Shown here in pieces: positions 1-7,653 of a stretch of DNA of 32,591 nucleotides. Each line of letters starts with the position of its first letter. Position 1 is the stretch's first letter. Source of the stretch: Bacteroides sp. (GTDB lineage: Bacteria; Bacteroidota; Bacteroidia; Bacteroidales; Muribaculaceae); NCBI GenBank assembly GCA_014801225.1, contig JAAVEO010000003.1:1-32591 (forward strand), given 5' to 3'. Both the position numbers and the translations under genes were made by a program. The notes beneath the pieces were generated by a model that was not told the origin of the DNA, ran no database searches, and saw only the letters and a program-made list of their open reading frames with translations.

Positions 1-855
1 GCTGCAACTAAAAAAATCAGAGTAGGTTCAGGTGGAGTTATGTTACCCAACCATAGTCCCTATATTGTAGCTGAACAATACGGTACTTTGGCAACACTTT
101 ATCCTGGTAGGGTTGACCTGGGTTTGGGACGGGCTCCTGGTACAGATATGAAAACTGCCCAAGCATTAAGAAGAACTGAAAGAACGGCTAAATTCCCAGA
201 AGAAGTTCAAGAATTAGCTGGTTATTTTGAAGATACTAATTCGGTTCATGCATATCCAGCTGCTGGTATAAAAGTGCCAATTTATATTTTAGGTTCAAGT
301 ACTGATAGTGCTCATTTAGCAGCTCGTCTGGGTTTACCATATGCTTTTGCTTCACATTTTGCCCCTGGGATGCTTATTGAGGCTGTAAAAATTTATCGTG
401 ATGAATTTAAGCCTTCAAAGACTTTAGATAAACCTTATGTCATAGTTGGTGCCAATGCCTATCTGGCTGATACTAATGAAGAAGCAAAGCGTTTAAGTAC
501 TACCCAAACTCAGGCTTTTGCCGACTTAGTATCTAATAATTTACGTCCTTTGCAACCACCAGTTGATAACGATGAGGCGGTTTGGGATAAGGTACGTGAA
601 GCAGATACGGCTAATGTTCCTAATTTTGGACCGGTTAAGTTTAATGCAGATGATTTTATTCGCAGAAAAAAGCAAGTCGCTGACAATATGGCGCGAGTAA
701 CTTTTATTGGTGATAAAGAAACTGTTAAAAAGCAAATTAACTATCTTCAAGAACAAGTACAATTTGAGGAATTAATGATTAATAGTTATATCTATGATAT
801 TAAAGTACAATATCATTCATTCGATTTACTTATGCAAGTAATTAAAGATTTATAA
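1..855 (+). CDS. Luciferase-like (LLM class) flavin-dependent oxidoreductase, 5' truncated by the window
   Basis: The reading frame is open from base 1, so the start lies outside the window; the ATG at 40 is internal. The visible 284 residues carry the bacterial-luciferase-like TIM-barrel signature: [20 protein letters not shown], then the run [16 protein letters not shown] that is typical of the MsnO8-type LLM subgroup. These enzymes are cytosolic, use reduced FMN (or F420 in other phyla) and oxidise varied substrates; the substrate here cannot be read from sequence. The family is usually 320-340 residues, so about 50 N-terminal residues are missing. A hairpin terminator follows directly. 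Confidence 0.85.
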   Translation, partial: AATKKIRVGSGGVMLPNHSPYIVAEQYGTLATLYPGRVDLGLGRAPGTDMKTAQALRRTERTAKFPEEVQELAGYFEDTNSVHAYPAAGIKVPIYILGSSTDSAHLAARLGLPYAFASHFAPGMLIEAVKIYRDEFKPSKTLDKPYVIVGANAYLADTNEEAKRLSTTQTQAFADLVSNNLRPLQPPVDNDEAVWDKVREADTANVPNFGPVKFNADDFIRRKKQVADNMARVTFIGDKETVKKQINYLQEQVQFEELMINSYIYDIKVQYHSFDLLMQVIKDL

Positions 856-860
856 AATTT

Positions 861-889
861 AAAGAGCATGGTTGATACATGCTTTTTTA
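861..889 (+). terminator. Rho-independent terminator after the LLM oxidoreductase
   Basis: AGCATG, a 7-base loop and CATGCT form a short stem followed by a T run. Confidence 0.7.
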
Positions 890-1092
890 GTTTTATACCA
901 CATTAATATAAAGTACCGGTTATAAATATTGAGTACTTTTAAATAAAAAATTAAATAAATTATTTAATTTAGGAATTTTATATAAAAATATGTAATAATA
1001 TTAAAGAATAGATAAGAGACTTTTATCAGGAATCAAATAATATATAATAAGCATAAGTTAAGGGTAGTTGCTTAATTAGTTGGAGGAGTTTA

Positions 1093-1296
1093 ATGAAATA
1101 CTGGATAACGAGCTTGCTGAGCTGGCTGGTCTTGTTTTTTGTGATGGCTAGCGTAATTCTGACGCAACAAACAGATGGAATGGAATTAGAAGAGATATGG
1201 TCATTAAAAGAAAATTTCTTAATGGTATTAGGATTCTTTGGGATGATTGTTTTAGTGGTTCATGGAGCGTGGCTATTATCTTTAAATAATAAATAA
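1093..1296 (+). CDS. Small two-helix membrane protein, unknown function
   Basis: A 67-residue protein that I do not recognise. It has two hydrophobic helices (about residues 4-24 and 43-63) joined by a short polar, acidic linker (TDGMELEEIWSLKEN). A strong ribosome binding site, GGAGGAG at 1082-1088, fixes the start. A TATAAT at 1043-1048 is a possible -10 box with a poor -35. The gene stands alone, with its own strong terminator, between the oxidoreductase and the SMR gene. The sequence gives no functional clue beyond membrane location. Confidence 0.65.
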   Translation: MKYWITSLLSWLVLFFVMASVILTQQTDGMELEEIWSLKENFLMVLGFFGMIVLVVHGAWLLSLNNK

Positions 1297-1300
1297 TAAT

Positions 1301-1333
1301 AAAGAGTTCTAATTCAAAATTAGAACTCTTTTA
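1301..1333 (+). terminator. Strong hairpin terminator after the small membrane protein
   Basis: A 14-bp perfect stem (AAAGAGTTCTAATT and its complement) with a 3-base loop ends in a T run. It may work on both strands. Confidence 0.85.
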
Positions 1334-1437
1334 ATTTATAAAAGTTATTAACCACGCGAGAGAGAATGAAAAAACAAGACTATTTATTTTTTGAAACTTC
1401 CTTATAATATAATTAACTTTAAATAAGGAGTAGAAAA

Positions 1438-1758
1438 ATGGGATATCTTGAGTTAGTAATCGCAATTGTTGCAGAAGTAATAGGGACTAATTTTATGAAA
1501 GCGTCAGATGGCTTTTCTAAACTTGTTCCCGCAATAGCGACTATAGTTTCCTATATTATTTGTTTTTATGCTTTGTCTTTAAGTTTAAAAACCATAAATC
1601 TTGGCGTAGCTTATGCCACATGGGGTGGAATAGGTATTATTTTAACCACAATTGTTGCGGTAATATATTGGAAACAAGCCATAAACTTCCCACAAATTAT
1701 TGGCATTATTCTAATAGTGGTGGGAGTAGTAGTAACTAATATGTTTTCAAAAGGATAA
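1438..1758 (+). CDS. SMR-family multidrug efflux transporter (EmrE/QacE-like)
   Basis: A 106-residue protein with four transmembrane helices, the size of the small multidrug resistance family. The helix-1 membrane glutamate that binds cation and proton is present in the motif IVAEVIGTNFMK (Glu13, equivalent to EmrE Glu14). Helix 3 holds the conserved AYATWGGIGI. Such proteins work as antiparallel dimers exporting lipophilic cations in exchange for protons. The binding site GGAG at 1427-1430 sits seven bases before the ATG, and TATAAT at 1403-1408 is the likely -10 box. There is no second SMR gene beside it, which favours a homodimer. Drug range, or a guanidinium-exporter role, cannot be settled from sequence. 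Confidence 0.9.
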   Translation: MGYLELVIAIVAEVIGTNFMKASDGFSKLVPAIATIVSYIICFYALSLSLKTINLGVAYATWGGIGIILTTIVAVIYWKQAINFPQIIGIILIVVGVVVTNMFSKG

Positions 1759-1762
1759 CAAA

Positions 1763-1810
1763 AAAAGAAGAAATGAATTCTATCTTGCATAGCTAATCAT
1801 TTCTTCTTTT
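1763..1810. terminator. Bidirectional terminator between SMR gene and orphan OrfA
   Basis: AAAAGAAGAAATGA at 1763-1776 pairs perfectly with 1797-1810 around a 20-base loop, flanked by A and T runs. The right arm lies inside the last codons of the minus-strand gene, so both converging genes share it. Confidence 0.8.
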
Positions 1811-2259
1811 GCTTTTTTTAGACGATTAATTTCCTGTAGTAAAGCTTGGTTTTGATCTCGCAATACTTTTAGTTCGCGTTCTTCAGGAGTCATTGATTCT
1901 ATAGATTTTCTAGGACGTCCTCTTCTCTTAGGAGTAGCTAATGCTCCTTGTGCGTCTAATTTATGCCATTTATAAATAATGGATGAGCTAGAGATACCGA
2001 AGTGTAAAGCTGTAGCTTCATAAGATGCCTTGTTTTTTGCTTTCCAGTCTAATACTTCAAGCTTGAATTCAATGTCATATTCTTGGTGACGTCTTTTTTC
2101 TTTAAGAGCATTTACTCCATGCTTCTTATATTGCTTTACCCAAAATAAAAGTTGTGAACGAGAAGCAATATTAAGATCGTTTACTATTTTATCTGAACTT
2201 ATGCCTTGTAAATAAAGATTTACTGCAAGTTGTTTTTCTTTAAATGTAAATTTACTCAA
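1780..2259 (-). CDS. IS3-family (IS150-like) transposase OrfA, helix-turn-helix protein, orphan
   Basis: A 159-residue protein with two helix-turn-helix units. The first is about residues 6-55 (FTFKEKQLAVNLYLQGIS...LLFWVKQYKKHG). The second is about 60-105 (YDIEFKLEVLDWKAKNKASY...SSSIIYKWHKLDAQG), followed by the basic RRGRPRKS patch and a leucine-zipper tail (LKVLRDQNQALLQEINRLKK). This is the layout of OrfA in IS150-type elements, where OrfA binds the inverted repeats and is fused to OrfB by frameshifting. Here no OrfB integrase core follows: a terminator and the convergent SMR gene occupy the place. It is either an element remnant or a retained DNA-binding protein. Confidence 0.8.
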   Translation of the reverse strand: MSKFTFKEKQLAVNLYLQGISSDKIVNDLNIASRSQLLFWVKQYKKHGVNALKEKRRHQEYDIEFKLEVLDWKAKNKASYEATALHFGISSSSIIYKWHKLDAQGALATPKRRGRPRKSIESMTPEERELKVLRDQNQALLQEINRLKKAKEEMISYAR

Positions 2260-2391
2260 AATAAATCCCTCGCAATTAAAATTTGATAGTTTTATGATAG
2301 AAATTAAATAAATATAGTTTTATTTCTGCTAACAGTTAATAATATAAAGTGGAAAGGTAAAATAAACGTAAACTTAAAGAAAAAACATAAA

Positions 2392-3069
2392 ATGACAAAG
2401 ATATTAATTGCTGAAGATGACAAAAACATTCAAAAATTACTTAAAGCTTATTTAGAAGCTGATTATGAAATAGCGCAAGTTTGTGATGGCCAAGAAGCGC
2501 TTGATTATATAAATAAGAATCCAATTGACCTCTTAATTACTGATGTAATGATGCCAAGAATAAATGGATTTGAATTAGTAAAAAAACTTCGTCAATCTTA
2601 TCCTGATTTACCTATCTTGATGTTAACAGCCAAAGATTCAATTCAAGATAAGACAATTGGCTTTACCAATGGTGTAGATGACTATATGAGTAAGCCTATT
2701 AATTATCAAGAACTTAAGTTGAGATTATTGGCTTTAGTTCGTAGGGCTAAAGTAGAAAATCCTCAAAAATTAGAAATTGGTAACGTAATAATTGATAAAG
2801 AAACATATAGTGCCTATTTGAATGGCCAAGAAGTTGATTTTTCTAAAAAGGAATTTGAACTACTATATAAATTACTTTCTTCACCAGGACAAATTTTTAC
2901 TAAGGAACAATTATTAGATTCAATCTGGGGGCAAGATTCTTTTAGTACAGAAGATACGGTTAAAACTCATATTAGTAAATTAAGAAAATTATGTGTACCT
3001 TTTAAAGACGTATTCAAATTTACTACCGTTAGAGGTTTAGGATACAAGGGAGAAATCATTGAAAAATAA
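2392..3069 (+). CDS. OmpR-family response regulator
   Basis: A 225-residue two-domain regulator. The receiver domain (about 1-115) has the acidic pair Asp9/Asp10, phospho-acceptor Asp51 in LLITDVMMP, Thr79 and Lys101. The C-terminal winged helix (about 125-223) contains KEFELLYKLLSSPGQIFTKEQLLDSIWG and ends in TVRGLGYKG, typical of OmpR/PhoB. Its stop codon overlaps the TTG start of the first histidine kinase, so regulator and kinases are translationally coupled. The signal and target genes are not visible. It faces away from the orphan OrfA, and its own promoter must lie in 2260-2391. Confidence 0.93.
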   Translation: MTKILIAEDDKNIQKLLKAYLEADYEIAQVCDGQEALDYINKNPIDLLITDVMMPRINGFELVKKLRQSYPDLPILMLTAKDSIQDKTIGFTNGVDDYMSKPINYQELKLRLLALVRRAKVENPQKLEIGNVIIDKETYSAYLNGQEVDFSKKEFELLYKLLSSPGQIFTKEQLLDSIWGQDSFSTEDTVKTHISKLRKLCVPFKDVFKFTTVRGLGYKGEIIEK

Positions 3070-4069
3070 AAAAGTATCTTTTTCAATTTTAATGGTTGTT
3101 TATGCGGCCATTCTTGCGCTTGTTGCTACACCTTTATTTGGTGCAGCAGTAGGTGTATCAGTTCATCTAGGTACAAATACCTATATTATGGGCCAAGTTA
3201 TCTTAGGAGCGATATTTACAGCTAGTTTTCTACTAAATTATGTTGTATTAACTTATTTATTTGCTTATATCAAAGTTTTGACTAAAGCTATTAAACAAGT
3301 AGCAAATGGTGACTTTAGCATTCGATTGACTAGACCTCATTTTCATCCTTTAGCTGCTACCTTTTCAGATTTTAATAAAATGGTTTCTGAGTTAGATAGT
3401 ACTAAAATTATGAAAGAAGACTTTATTAGTCAGTTTTCCCATGAATTTAGAACGCCAATTACTTCGATTAATGGCTTTGCTAATTTGTTATTGGATAATA
3501 AACTTGATCAAGAAAAACAAACTGAATATTTACAAGTAATTGCTGAAGAATCGAAAAGATTGAGTCGGTTATCGACTCAGGTAATGACTTTAACTAACTT
3601 GGAAAACAAAAAAATTGTTACTAATCAAAAAACAATTGAATTAGATGAAGAATTAAGAAAAAGTATTATTGCACTTTTACCTTTAATAGATGCGAAAAAA
3701 ATCAAGTATCAGTTAGATTTTGAAAAGGTAAAGTATAAATCTGATCCTGAATTATTAAAGGAAGTTTGGTTAAATTTACTTAATAACTCAATTAAGTTTG
3801 CTCCAGAAAATGGCGCTATCTATGTATGTTGTAAAAAAGAAGAGGACCAAATTAAGGTAATAATTGGTAATAATGGTCCGCAAATTGCAGAAGCAGATCG
3901 AAAAAAGATTTTTGATAAATTCTATCAAGGAGATACAACAGAAAAACACGCTGGTCTTGGTTTAGGCTTAGGGATTGTTAGACAGGTTTTAATATTAATC
4001 GATGGTAAAATTTCGATTAAATCAAGTTATCAAAAAGTTGAGGGAACATTTTTTGAAGTTGTTTTATAA
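3059..4069 (+). CDS. Sensor histidine kinase (first of a tandem pair)
   Basis: A 336-residue membrane kinase. There are two N-terminal transmembrane helices (about 7-30 and 43-72) with only a short external loop, then a HAMP-like linker. The dimerisation domain has phospho-acceptor His128 in FSHEFRTPITSINGF. The ATPase domain shows the N box (WLNLLNNSIKFAPENG), G1 (IGNNGPQI), F box (IFDKFYQG) and G2 (GLGLGLGI). The TTG start is chosen because AGGGAG at 3047-3052 lies six bases upstream; it overlaps the regulator's stop. The very small sensor loop suggests membrane or intramembrane sensing. All catalytic motifs are intact. Confidence 0.92.
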   Translation: MKNKKVSFSILMVVYAAILALVATPLFGAAVGVSVHLGTNTYIMGQVILGAIFTASFLLNYVVLTYLFAYIKVLTKAIKQVANGDFSIRLTRPHFHPLAATFSDFNKMVSELDSTKIMKEDFISQFSHEFRTPITSINGFANLLLDNKLDQEKQTEYLQVIAEESKRLSRLSTQVMTLTNLENKKIVTNQKTIELDEELRKSIIALLPLIDAKKIKYQLDFEKVKYKSDPELLKEVWLNLLNNSIKFAPENGAIYVCCKKEEDQIKVIIGNNGPQIAEADRKKIFDKFYQGDTTEKHAGLGLGLGIVRQVLILIDGKISIKSSYQKVEGTFFEVVL

Positions 4070-4084
4070 AGTGAGAAAAATATA

Positions 4085-5126
4085 TTGAAAAAGAAGAAAA
4101 AATTATATTCGCGATCGACGATTATTTATTCAAGTGTAATAGCTTTTATTATTGTATGTATTATTTGTGATTTGCTGTATGGCATAATAGTGTATTCGCC
4201 GTATGGAATAATGCCCAAAAATAGAGCTCCTTATATTGTAGGTTTGATCGCTATTGTCAGCTTGTTTACTTTAGTATTTATTATTGTTTATGTAACTTTA
4301 AATCCCTTACTTAAGTCATTAAATAAATTAATTGTTGGGATGCAAAAGGTTGCTGATGGTGATTTAAAAGTTCGCTTGCCTGAAAAATCAAGTCGTTTGC
4401 TTAAGAAACCATTTGAAAAATTTAATAAAATGGCGGCTGAATTAGATAGTACAGAATTACTGAAGGAAGATTTCGTTAGTCAATTTTCCCATGAGTTTAA
4501 AACACCGATTTCTTCAATTAATGGCTTTGCAAATTTACTAACAGATAAAAATGTACCTGTTGCTAAAAAAGAGGAATATGCAAAAATCATTGCTGAAGAA
4601 TCAGCAAGATTAAGCAAACTGTCTGGACAAGTTATGATGTTGACCAACTTAGAAAACCGGTCAATTGTAACTAAAAAAGAAGATGTAGAAATAGATGAAG
4701 AGTTACGTAAAACAGTGATTTCTTTATTGCCAGCAATTGAAGCTAAAAAGCTTGATTATGAACTTAACTTAACTAAACTTACTTATTACACCAACCCTGA
4801 ATTATTAAAAGAAGTTTGGATTAATCTAATTAATAATTCGATTAAGTTTACTCCAGAGGGGGGGTACGATTTTTTTGGCATGTAAAGAAAAGCAGGGGCA
4901 GGTTAAAGTTCTGATTGGAAATAATGGTCCGGAAATTAGTAAAGAAGATAAAATGAAGATTTTTGATAAATTTTATCAAGGAGAAACTGATGCTAAAAGC
5001 CAAGGCTTGGGCTTAGGATTAGCAATTGTAAGTAGGATAATTAAATTATTGAATGGAAGAATTAATATTTTATCTAATTATCAAAATAATAAAGGGACAT
5101 TTTTTGAAATTGTTTTGCCCAAGTAA
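4085..5126 (+). pseudogene. Second sensor histidine kinase, frameshifted at a G7 run
   Basis: Starts with TTG, 15 bases after the first kinase, and is clearly its paralogue: two transmembrane helices, a HAMP segment (MQKVADGDLKVRLPEKSS), His136 in FSHEFKTPISSINGF, and the N box WINLINNSIKFTPEGG. At 4858-4864 seven G residues throw the frame, giving YDFFGM and a stop at 4885. Removing one G restores TPEGGTIFLACKEKQGQVKVLIGNNGPE and the F and G2 boxes through to 5126, matching the first kinase. As read, the product is 266 residues without most of its ATP-binding domain. Possible explanations are a null mutation, slippage-based phase variation, or a sequencing error in the homopolymer. Confidence 0.85.
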
Positions 5127-5153
5127 AAAAGCACCCATGTGGGTGCTTTTTTA
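5125..5153 (+). terminator. Terminator of the two-component operon
   Basis: AAAAGCACCC, loop ATGT, GGGTGCTTTT plus further T residues. A flanking A run also lets it act for the converging permease. Confidence 0.85.
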
Positions 5154-5163
5154 GATTTCGGGT

Positions 5164-6504
5164 TCAAGATAAAGTTTTTTCTTTTTGCGAATAATATTTT
5201 TTAACAAGATAGAGAATTGGTAAACCAATGATGACCATCCCTAAAAATAAACCAACACCTGCGGGGTCGTTAATGATCTCACTAACAATAATATAAAGCC
5301 CTCCAATAATCGCCACGATTGGAACTAAAGGATACAAAGGTGTACTAAAAGGGCGCTGACTATTCTTTTTTCTTAAAATAAAAATTCCGAAAAAGGCTAA
5401 AACATAGAAACAATAGATGGTGAAAACACACAAGTCTGATAAGTGATCTGGATCAAAAAAGATCATCAAAATTGTTGCTAAGAGAACAATGACTGCTGTA
5501 GCAACTAAAGGAGACTTTCCTTTTGGAGTAAGGTATGCTAGAAATTTTGAAAACGGTAAATCTTTTCTTTCTGCCATCGCATAAACAACTCGGGGAAAGG
5601 TAATAATTTTACCATTTAATGTTCCCATCATTGAGATAATAATGCCGGCTGTTAAAAGTTTCCCACCAATTTGTCCAAAAGCTTTGGTAGCTAAGTAAGC
5701 TGTAGTGTTTTCACCAAGTTTATGAATTAAATTAACCGGAATAAAACGTAGAATTCCTGCAGTAATTAAGGTGTATACAATTAAAACAGCACTAATTCCC
5801 AAGATAATTGCTTTTGGTAAAACTTTTTGAGGATTTTTCATTTCTCCTCCTAAAGTAGCAATCAAAATCCAACCATCATAGCCAAATAAAGTGGCTAAAA
5901 TTGCTACTCCAAATCCACCACTTGTATGGTTAATTTGAGTCAAAGTTTGACCAAAGGCATCTTGCTTACCCCAAAAGACACCGAAGATAATGATGGCAGC
6001 AATGGGAACCATTTTTCCGATTGTAGTAATTACAGAAAAAGCAGCACCTACTTTATTGTCAAAAAAGTTCAAGATACCAATAAAAATGATAGTAATAAGG
6101 GCTAAAGGGATGCGCCAAACACTTGATAAGCCAAAGAAGTTCGCCATTAAGATGCTCATAAAACCAGCAACTGAAGCAATAATTGCTGGACCGTAAACGA
6201 TAACCTGCATCCAGCCAGCTAAAAATCCAGCAATGCGACCATAAAGTCGTTCAATATAAATGTAAAGTCCTCCAGTGTAAGGCATTTGTGCACCAATTTC
6301 TGCAATGGTTAACCCACCGGTTAACGTAATTAATCCCCCTAAGACCCAAGCTAAAATGGTCATAGTGGAACTTTTGGCACTATCTAAAACAGAGGCTTGT
6401 TTAAAAAAGATTCCTGAACCGATAATGGTTCCAATCACAATTGATAATGCTGACCAAAAGCCAATCGAACGTTTAAGTTTATTAGCAGGTGGTTGATTAT
6501 TCAT
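5164..6504 (-). CDS. APC-superfamily amino-acid permease (SteT/LAT-like, probable serine/threonine exchanger)
   Basis: A 446-residue protein with about 12 transmembrane helices. The N-terminal IVIGTIIGSGIF is the conserved substrate-binding helix 1 motif of the L-amino-acid transporter branch, to which the B. subtilis serine/threonine exchanger SteT belongs. Later family blocks are TGGLYIYIERLYG and TLFGYDGWILIATLGGEMKNPQK. The start at 6504 is set by GGAGGG at 6512-6517; the frame stays open upstream, but that stretch is the leader terminator. Serine transport is inferred from two independent clues: the LAT/SteT resemblance and the serine-codon attenuator in front of it. It is monocistronic and convergent with the kinase operon. 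Confidence 0.85.
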   Translation of the reverse strand: MNNQPPANKLKRSIGFWSALSIVIGTIIGSGIFFKQASVLDSAKSSTMTILAWVLGGLITLTGGLTIAEIGAQMPYTGGLYIYIERLYGRIAGFLAGWMQVIVYGPAIIASVAGFMSILMANFFGLSSVWRIPLALITIIFIGILNFFDNKVGAAFSVITTIGKMVPIAAIIIFGVFWGKQDAFGQTLTQINHTSGGFGVAILATLFGYDGWILIATLGGEMKNPQKVLPKAIILGISAVLIVYTLITAGILRFIPVNLIHKLGENTTAYLATKAFGQIGGKLLTAGIIISMMGTLNGKIITFPRVVYAMAERKDLPFSKFLAYLTPKGKSPLVATAVIVLLATILMIFFDPDHLSDLCVFTIYCFYVLAFFGIFILRKKNSQRPFSTPLYPLVPIVAIIGGLYIIVSEIINDPAGVGLFLGMVIIGLPILYLVKKYYSQKEKTLS

Positions 6505-6522
6505 TTTAATTCCCTCCAAATC

Positions 6523-6579
6523 AAAAGAAAAAGCCCAGTTCACTACTTCACTTAAAGTGATGAGAGTGAATTGGACTTT
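6523..6579 (-). terminator. Attenuator terminator in the permease leader
   Basis: On the minus strand AAAGTCCAATTCACT pairs with AGTGAACTGGGCTTT in 14 of 15 positions (one A-C mismatch, one G-U). An inner TCACTT/AAGTGA hairpin caps it and a T-rich tract follows. It lies between the leader peptide and the permease binding site, so it must be bypassed for expression. Confidence 0.85.
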
Positions 6580-6634
6580 AAAATTTATTATTTTCAGCAC
6601 ACCAAATCACTCAATCCCGCTAGAGGAGATTGAG
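6564..6634 (-). promoter_or_regulatory. Ribosome-mediated attenuator: protector and antiterminator segments (serine-responsive)
   Basis: Segments in transcript order: 1 = CTCAATC at 6634-6628, inside the serine codons; 2 = GATTGAGTGATTTGG at 6616-6602, spanning the leader stop codon; 3 = CCAATTCACTC at 6574-6564, the left arm of the terminator; 4 = AGTGAACTGGGC at 6544-6533. Segments 1:2 pair over 7 bp (protector), 2:3 over 10 of 11 positions (antiterminator), 3:4 is the terminator. A ribosome stalled on the serine run would cover segment 1 and leave 2 free to pair with 3, giving read-through. A ribosome reaching the stop would cover 2, giving termination. This is the trp/his-type logic, here traced by eye. 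Confidence 0.82.
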
Positions 6635-6672
6635 GAGGAAAATGAATTTACGCTGATAATGTTGTAAATCAT
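6607..6672 (-). CDS. Serine-rich attenuation leader peptide, 21 residues
   Basis: ATG at 6672, TGA at 6609-6607, with a good binding site AAAGAGGT at 6686-6679 six bases upstream. Eight of 21 residues are serine, seven of them within the nine-residue run SFSSSISSS at positions 10-18. Several codon types are used (TCC, TCA, TCT, AGC), so all serine tRNAs would be sensed. The stop codon lies inside antiterminator segment 2. The peptide is a sensor of charged tRNA-Ser rather than a functional protein. It is too short for routine gene calling. Confidence 0.85.
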   Translation of the reverse strand: MIYNIISVNSFSSSISSSGIE

Positions 6673-6706
6673 AGGTGTACCTCTTTAATTCATAATCTTA
6701 TAAAAA

Positions 6707-6735
6707 AGAATAGCATGGATAAAACTAGAAGGCAA
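6707..6735 (-). promoter_or_regulatory. Promoter of the leader peptide and permease
   Basis: TTGCCT at 6735-6730, a 17-base spacer and TATTCT at 6712-6707, with an extended TGC in front of the -10 box. Transcription would begin near 6700, just upstream of the leader peptide's binding site. Confidence 0.75.
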
Positions 6736-6909
6736 TGATTTTAGGTGTAGGTCTTAACAAATTAAGTTAAAGAGAGGAGTTTTAGATAAAATCATGCTTA
6801 GATATATAAAAACAAAATTCATAATCTATTTATAAGCTAAATTCAACATCTTTAGTCATAATTGCGTTAAAGTAGAAATGAGTAGATTAAAGAAAAGAGG
6901 CTTTATAAA

Positions 6910-7560
6910 ATGATTAAAGTGGGAATTATTGGGGCTTCTGGAATGGCAGGAAGTGCGATTTATAAATTAGCTAGTCAACAAGCTGATCTGGAAGTAACTG
7001 GAATTATTCGTAATGAAGAAAAAGCCAAGAAAGTATTAGGTACTGATGCAAATTTACTTGTTGGTGATGTTTTAACAATGGATGATGCATTACTTAAAAG
7101 GTTTGATGTAATTGTTGATGCTTTTGCACCAGCACCGGAAAAAGCTAATGAACAAATCACCTTAGCTAAAAAATTAATCAACCTTTCTAAAGATGATAAT
7201 AAGCGTATTATCTTTATTCTAGGTGCTGGTAGCTTGCATACAGGTGATGACGAGCATCTGGTAGTAAAAGATATTGAAAAAATGGCTGGTAGTGAGCACT
7301 GGGTAAATATCCCAAGACAGCAATTGAAAGAATTGGAATATTTACGTGGCGTTAATGATGTTGATTGGCTTGGTATTTCACCAGCAATGACATTTGAAGC
7401 TGGTCCTGAAGCAGCTGAATATGCTTTAGGTGGTGATGAGTTACTTTATAATGATAAAGGTGAATCAAAGGTAACTTCCGGTACGATGGCCCGCTTAGTA
7501 GTTAATGAAATTTTACATCCTGAGCATCATAAAGAGAGAATTACAATTATTGATAAATAG
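6910..7560 (+). CDS. NAD(P)-binding Rossmann oxidoreductase (NmrA/SDR-like)
   Basis: A 216-residue cytosolic protein starting with the dinucleotide-binding motif MIKVGIIGASGMAGSAIYKLA (GxSGxxG type), followed by VTGIIRNEEKAKKVLG and VGDVLTMDD, typical of atypical short-chain dehydrogenases of the NmrA / YwnB kind. Such proteins bind NAD(P)H; some are flavin reductases or isomerases and some act only as redox sensors. AGAGG before the ATG is the binding site. The gene is single and ended by its own hairpin. The 350 bases between the permease start and this ATG otherwise hold only the attenuator, its promoter and this gene's promoter region. Confidence 0.82.
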   Translation: MIKVGIIGASGMAGSAIYKLASQQADLEVTGIIRNEEKAKKVLGTDANLLVGDVLTMDDALLKRFDVIVDAFAPAPEKANEQITLAKKLINLSKDDNKRIIFILGAGSLHTGDDEHLVVKDIEKMAGSEHWVNIPRQQLKELEYLRGVNDVDWLGISPAMTFEAGPEAAEYALGGDELLYNDKGESKVTSGTMARLVVNEILHPEHHKERITIIDK

Positions 7561-7561
7561 C

Positions 7562-7600
7562 AAAAAAAGAGAATTTGAAAAAAATTCTCTTTTTTTTATA
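7562..7600 (+). terminator. Terminator after the NAD(P)-binding protein
   Basis: AAAAAGAGAATTT and AAATTCTCTTTTT form the stem, with a long T run. Confidence 0.85.
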
Positions 7601-7607
7601 TTTTTTC

Positions 7608-7635
7608 TTGCATTTAAAAATGATTTTGCTATACT
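7608..7635 (+). promoter_or_regulatory. Promoter of tRNA-Thr
   Basis: TTGCAT, a 16-base spacer and TATACT with an extended TGC before the -10 box, ending 18 bases before the mature tRNA. Confidence 0.75.
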
Positions 7636-7653
7636 AATATTTGTTGATGAGTT

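Noticed and set aside
5990..6496. Plus-strand ORFs within the permease gene
   Set aside because: Antisense shadows of transmembrane codons.
6505..6600. N-terminal extension of the permease by 32 codons
   Set aside because: The open frame runs through the attenuator terminator and has no binding site, whereas GGAGGG precedes the ATG at 6504.
6505..6735. T-box riboswitch before the amino-acid permease
   Set aside because: There is no specifier-loop architecture and no GGTGG-type T-box sequence; the serine-rich leader peptide and four-segment pairing explain the region better.
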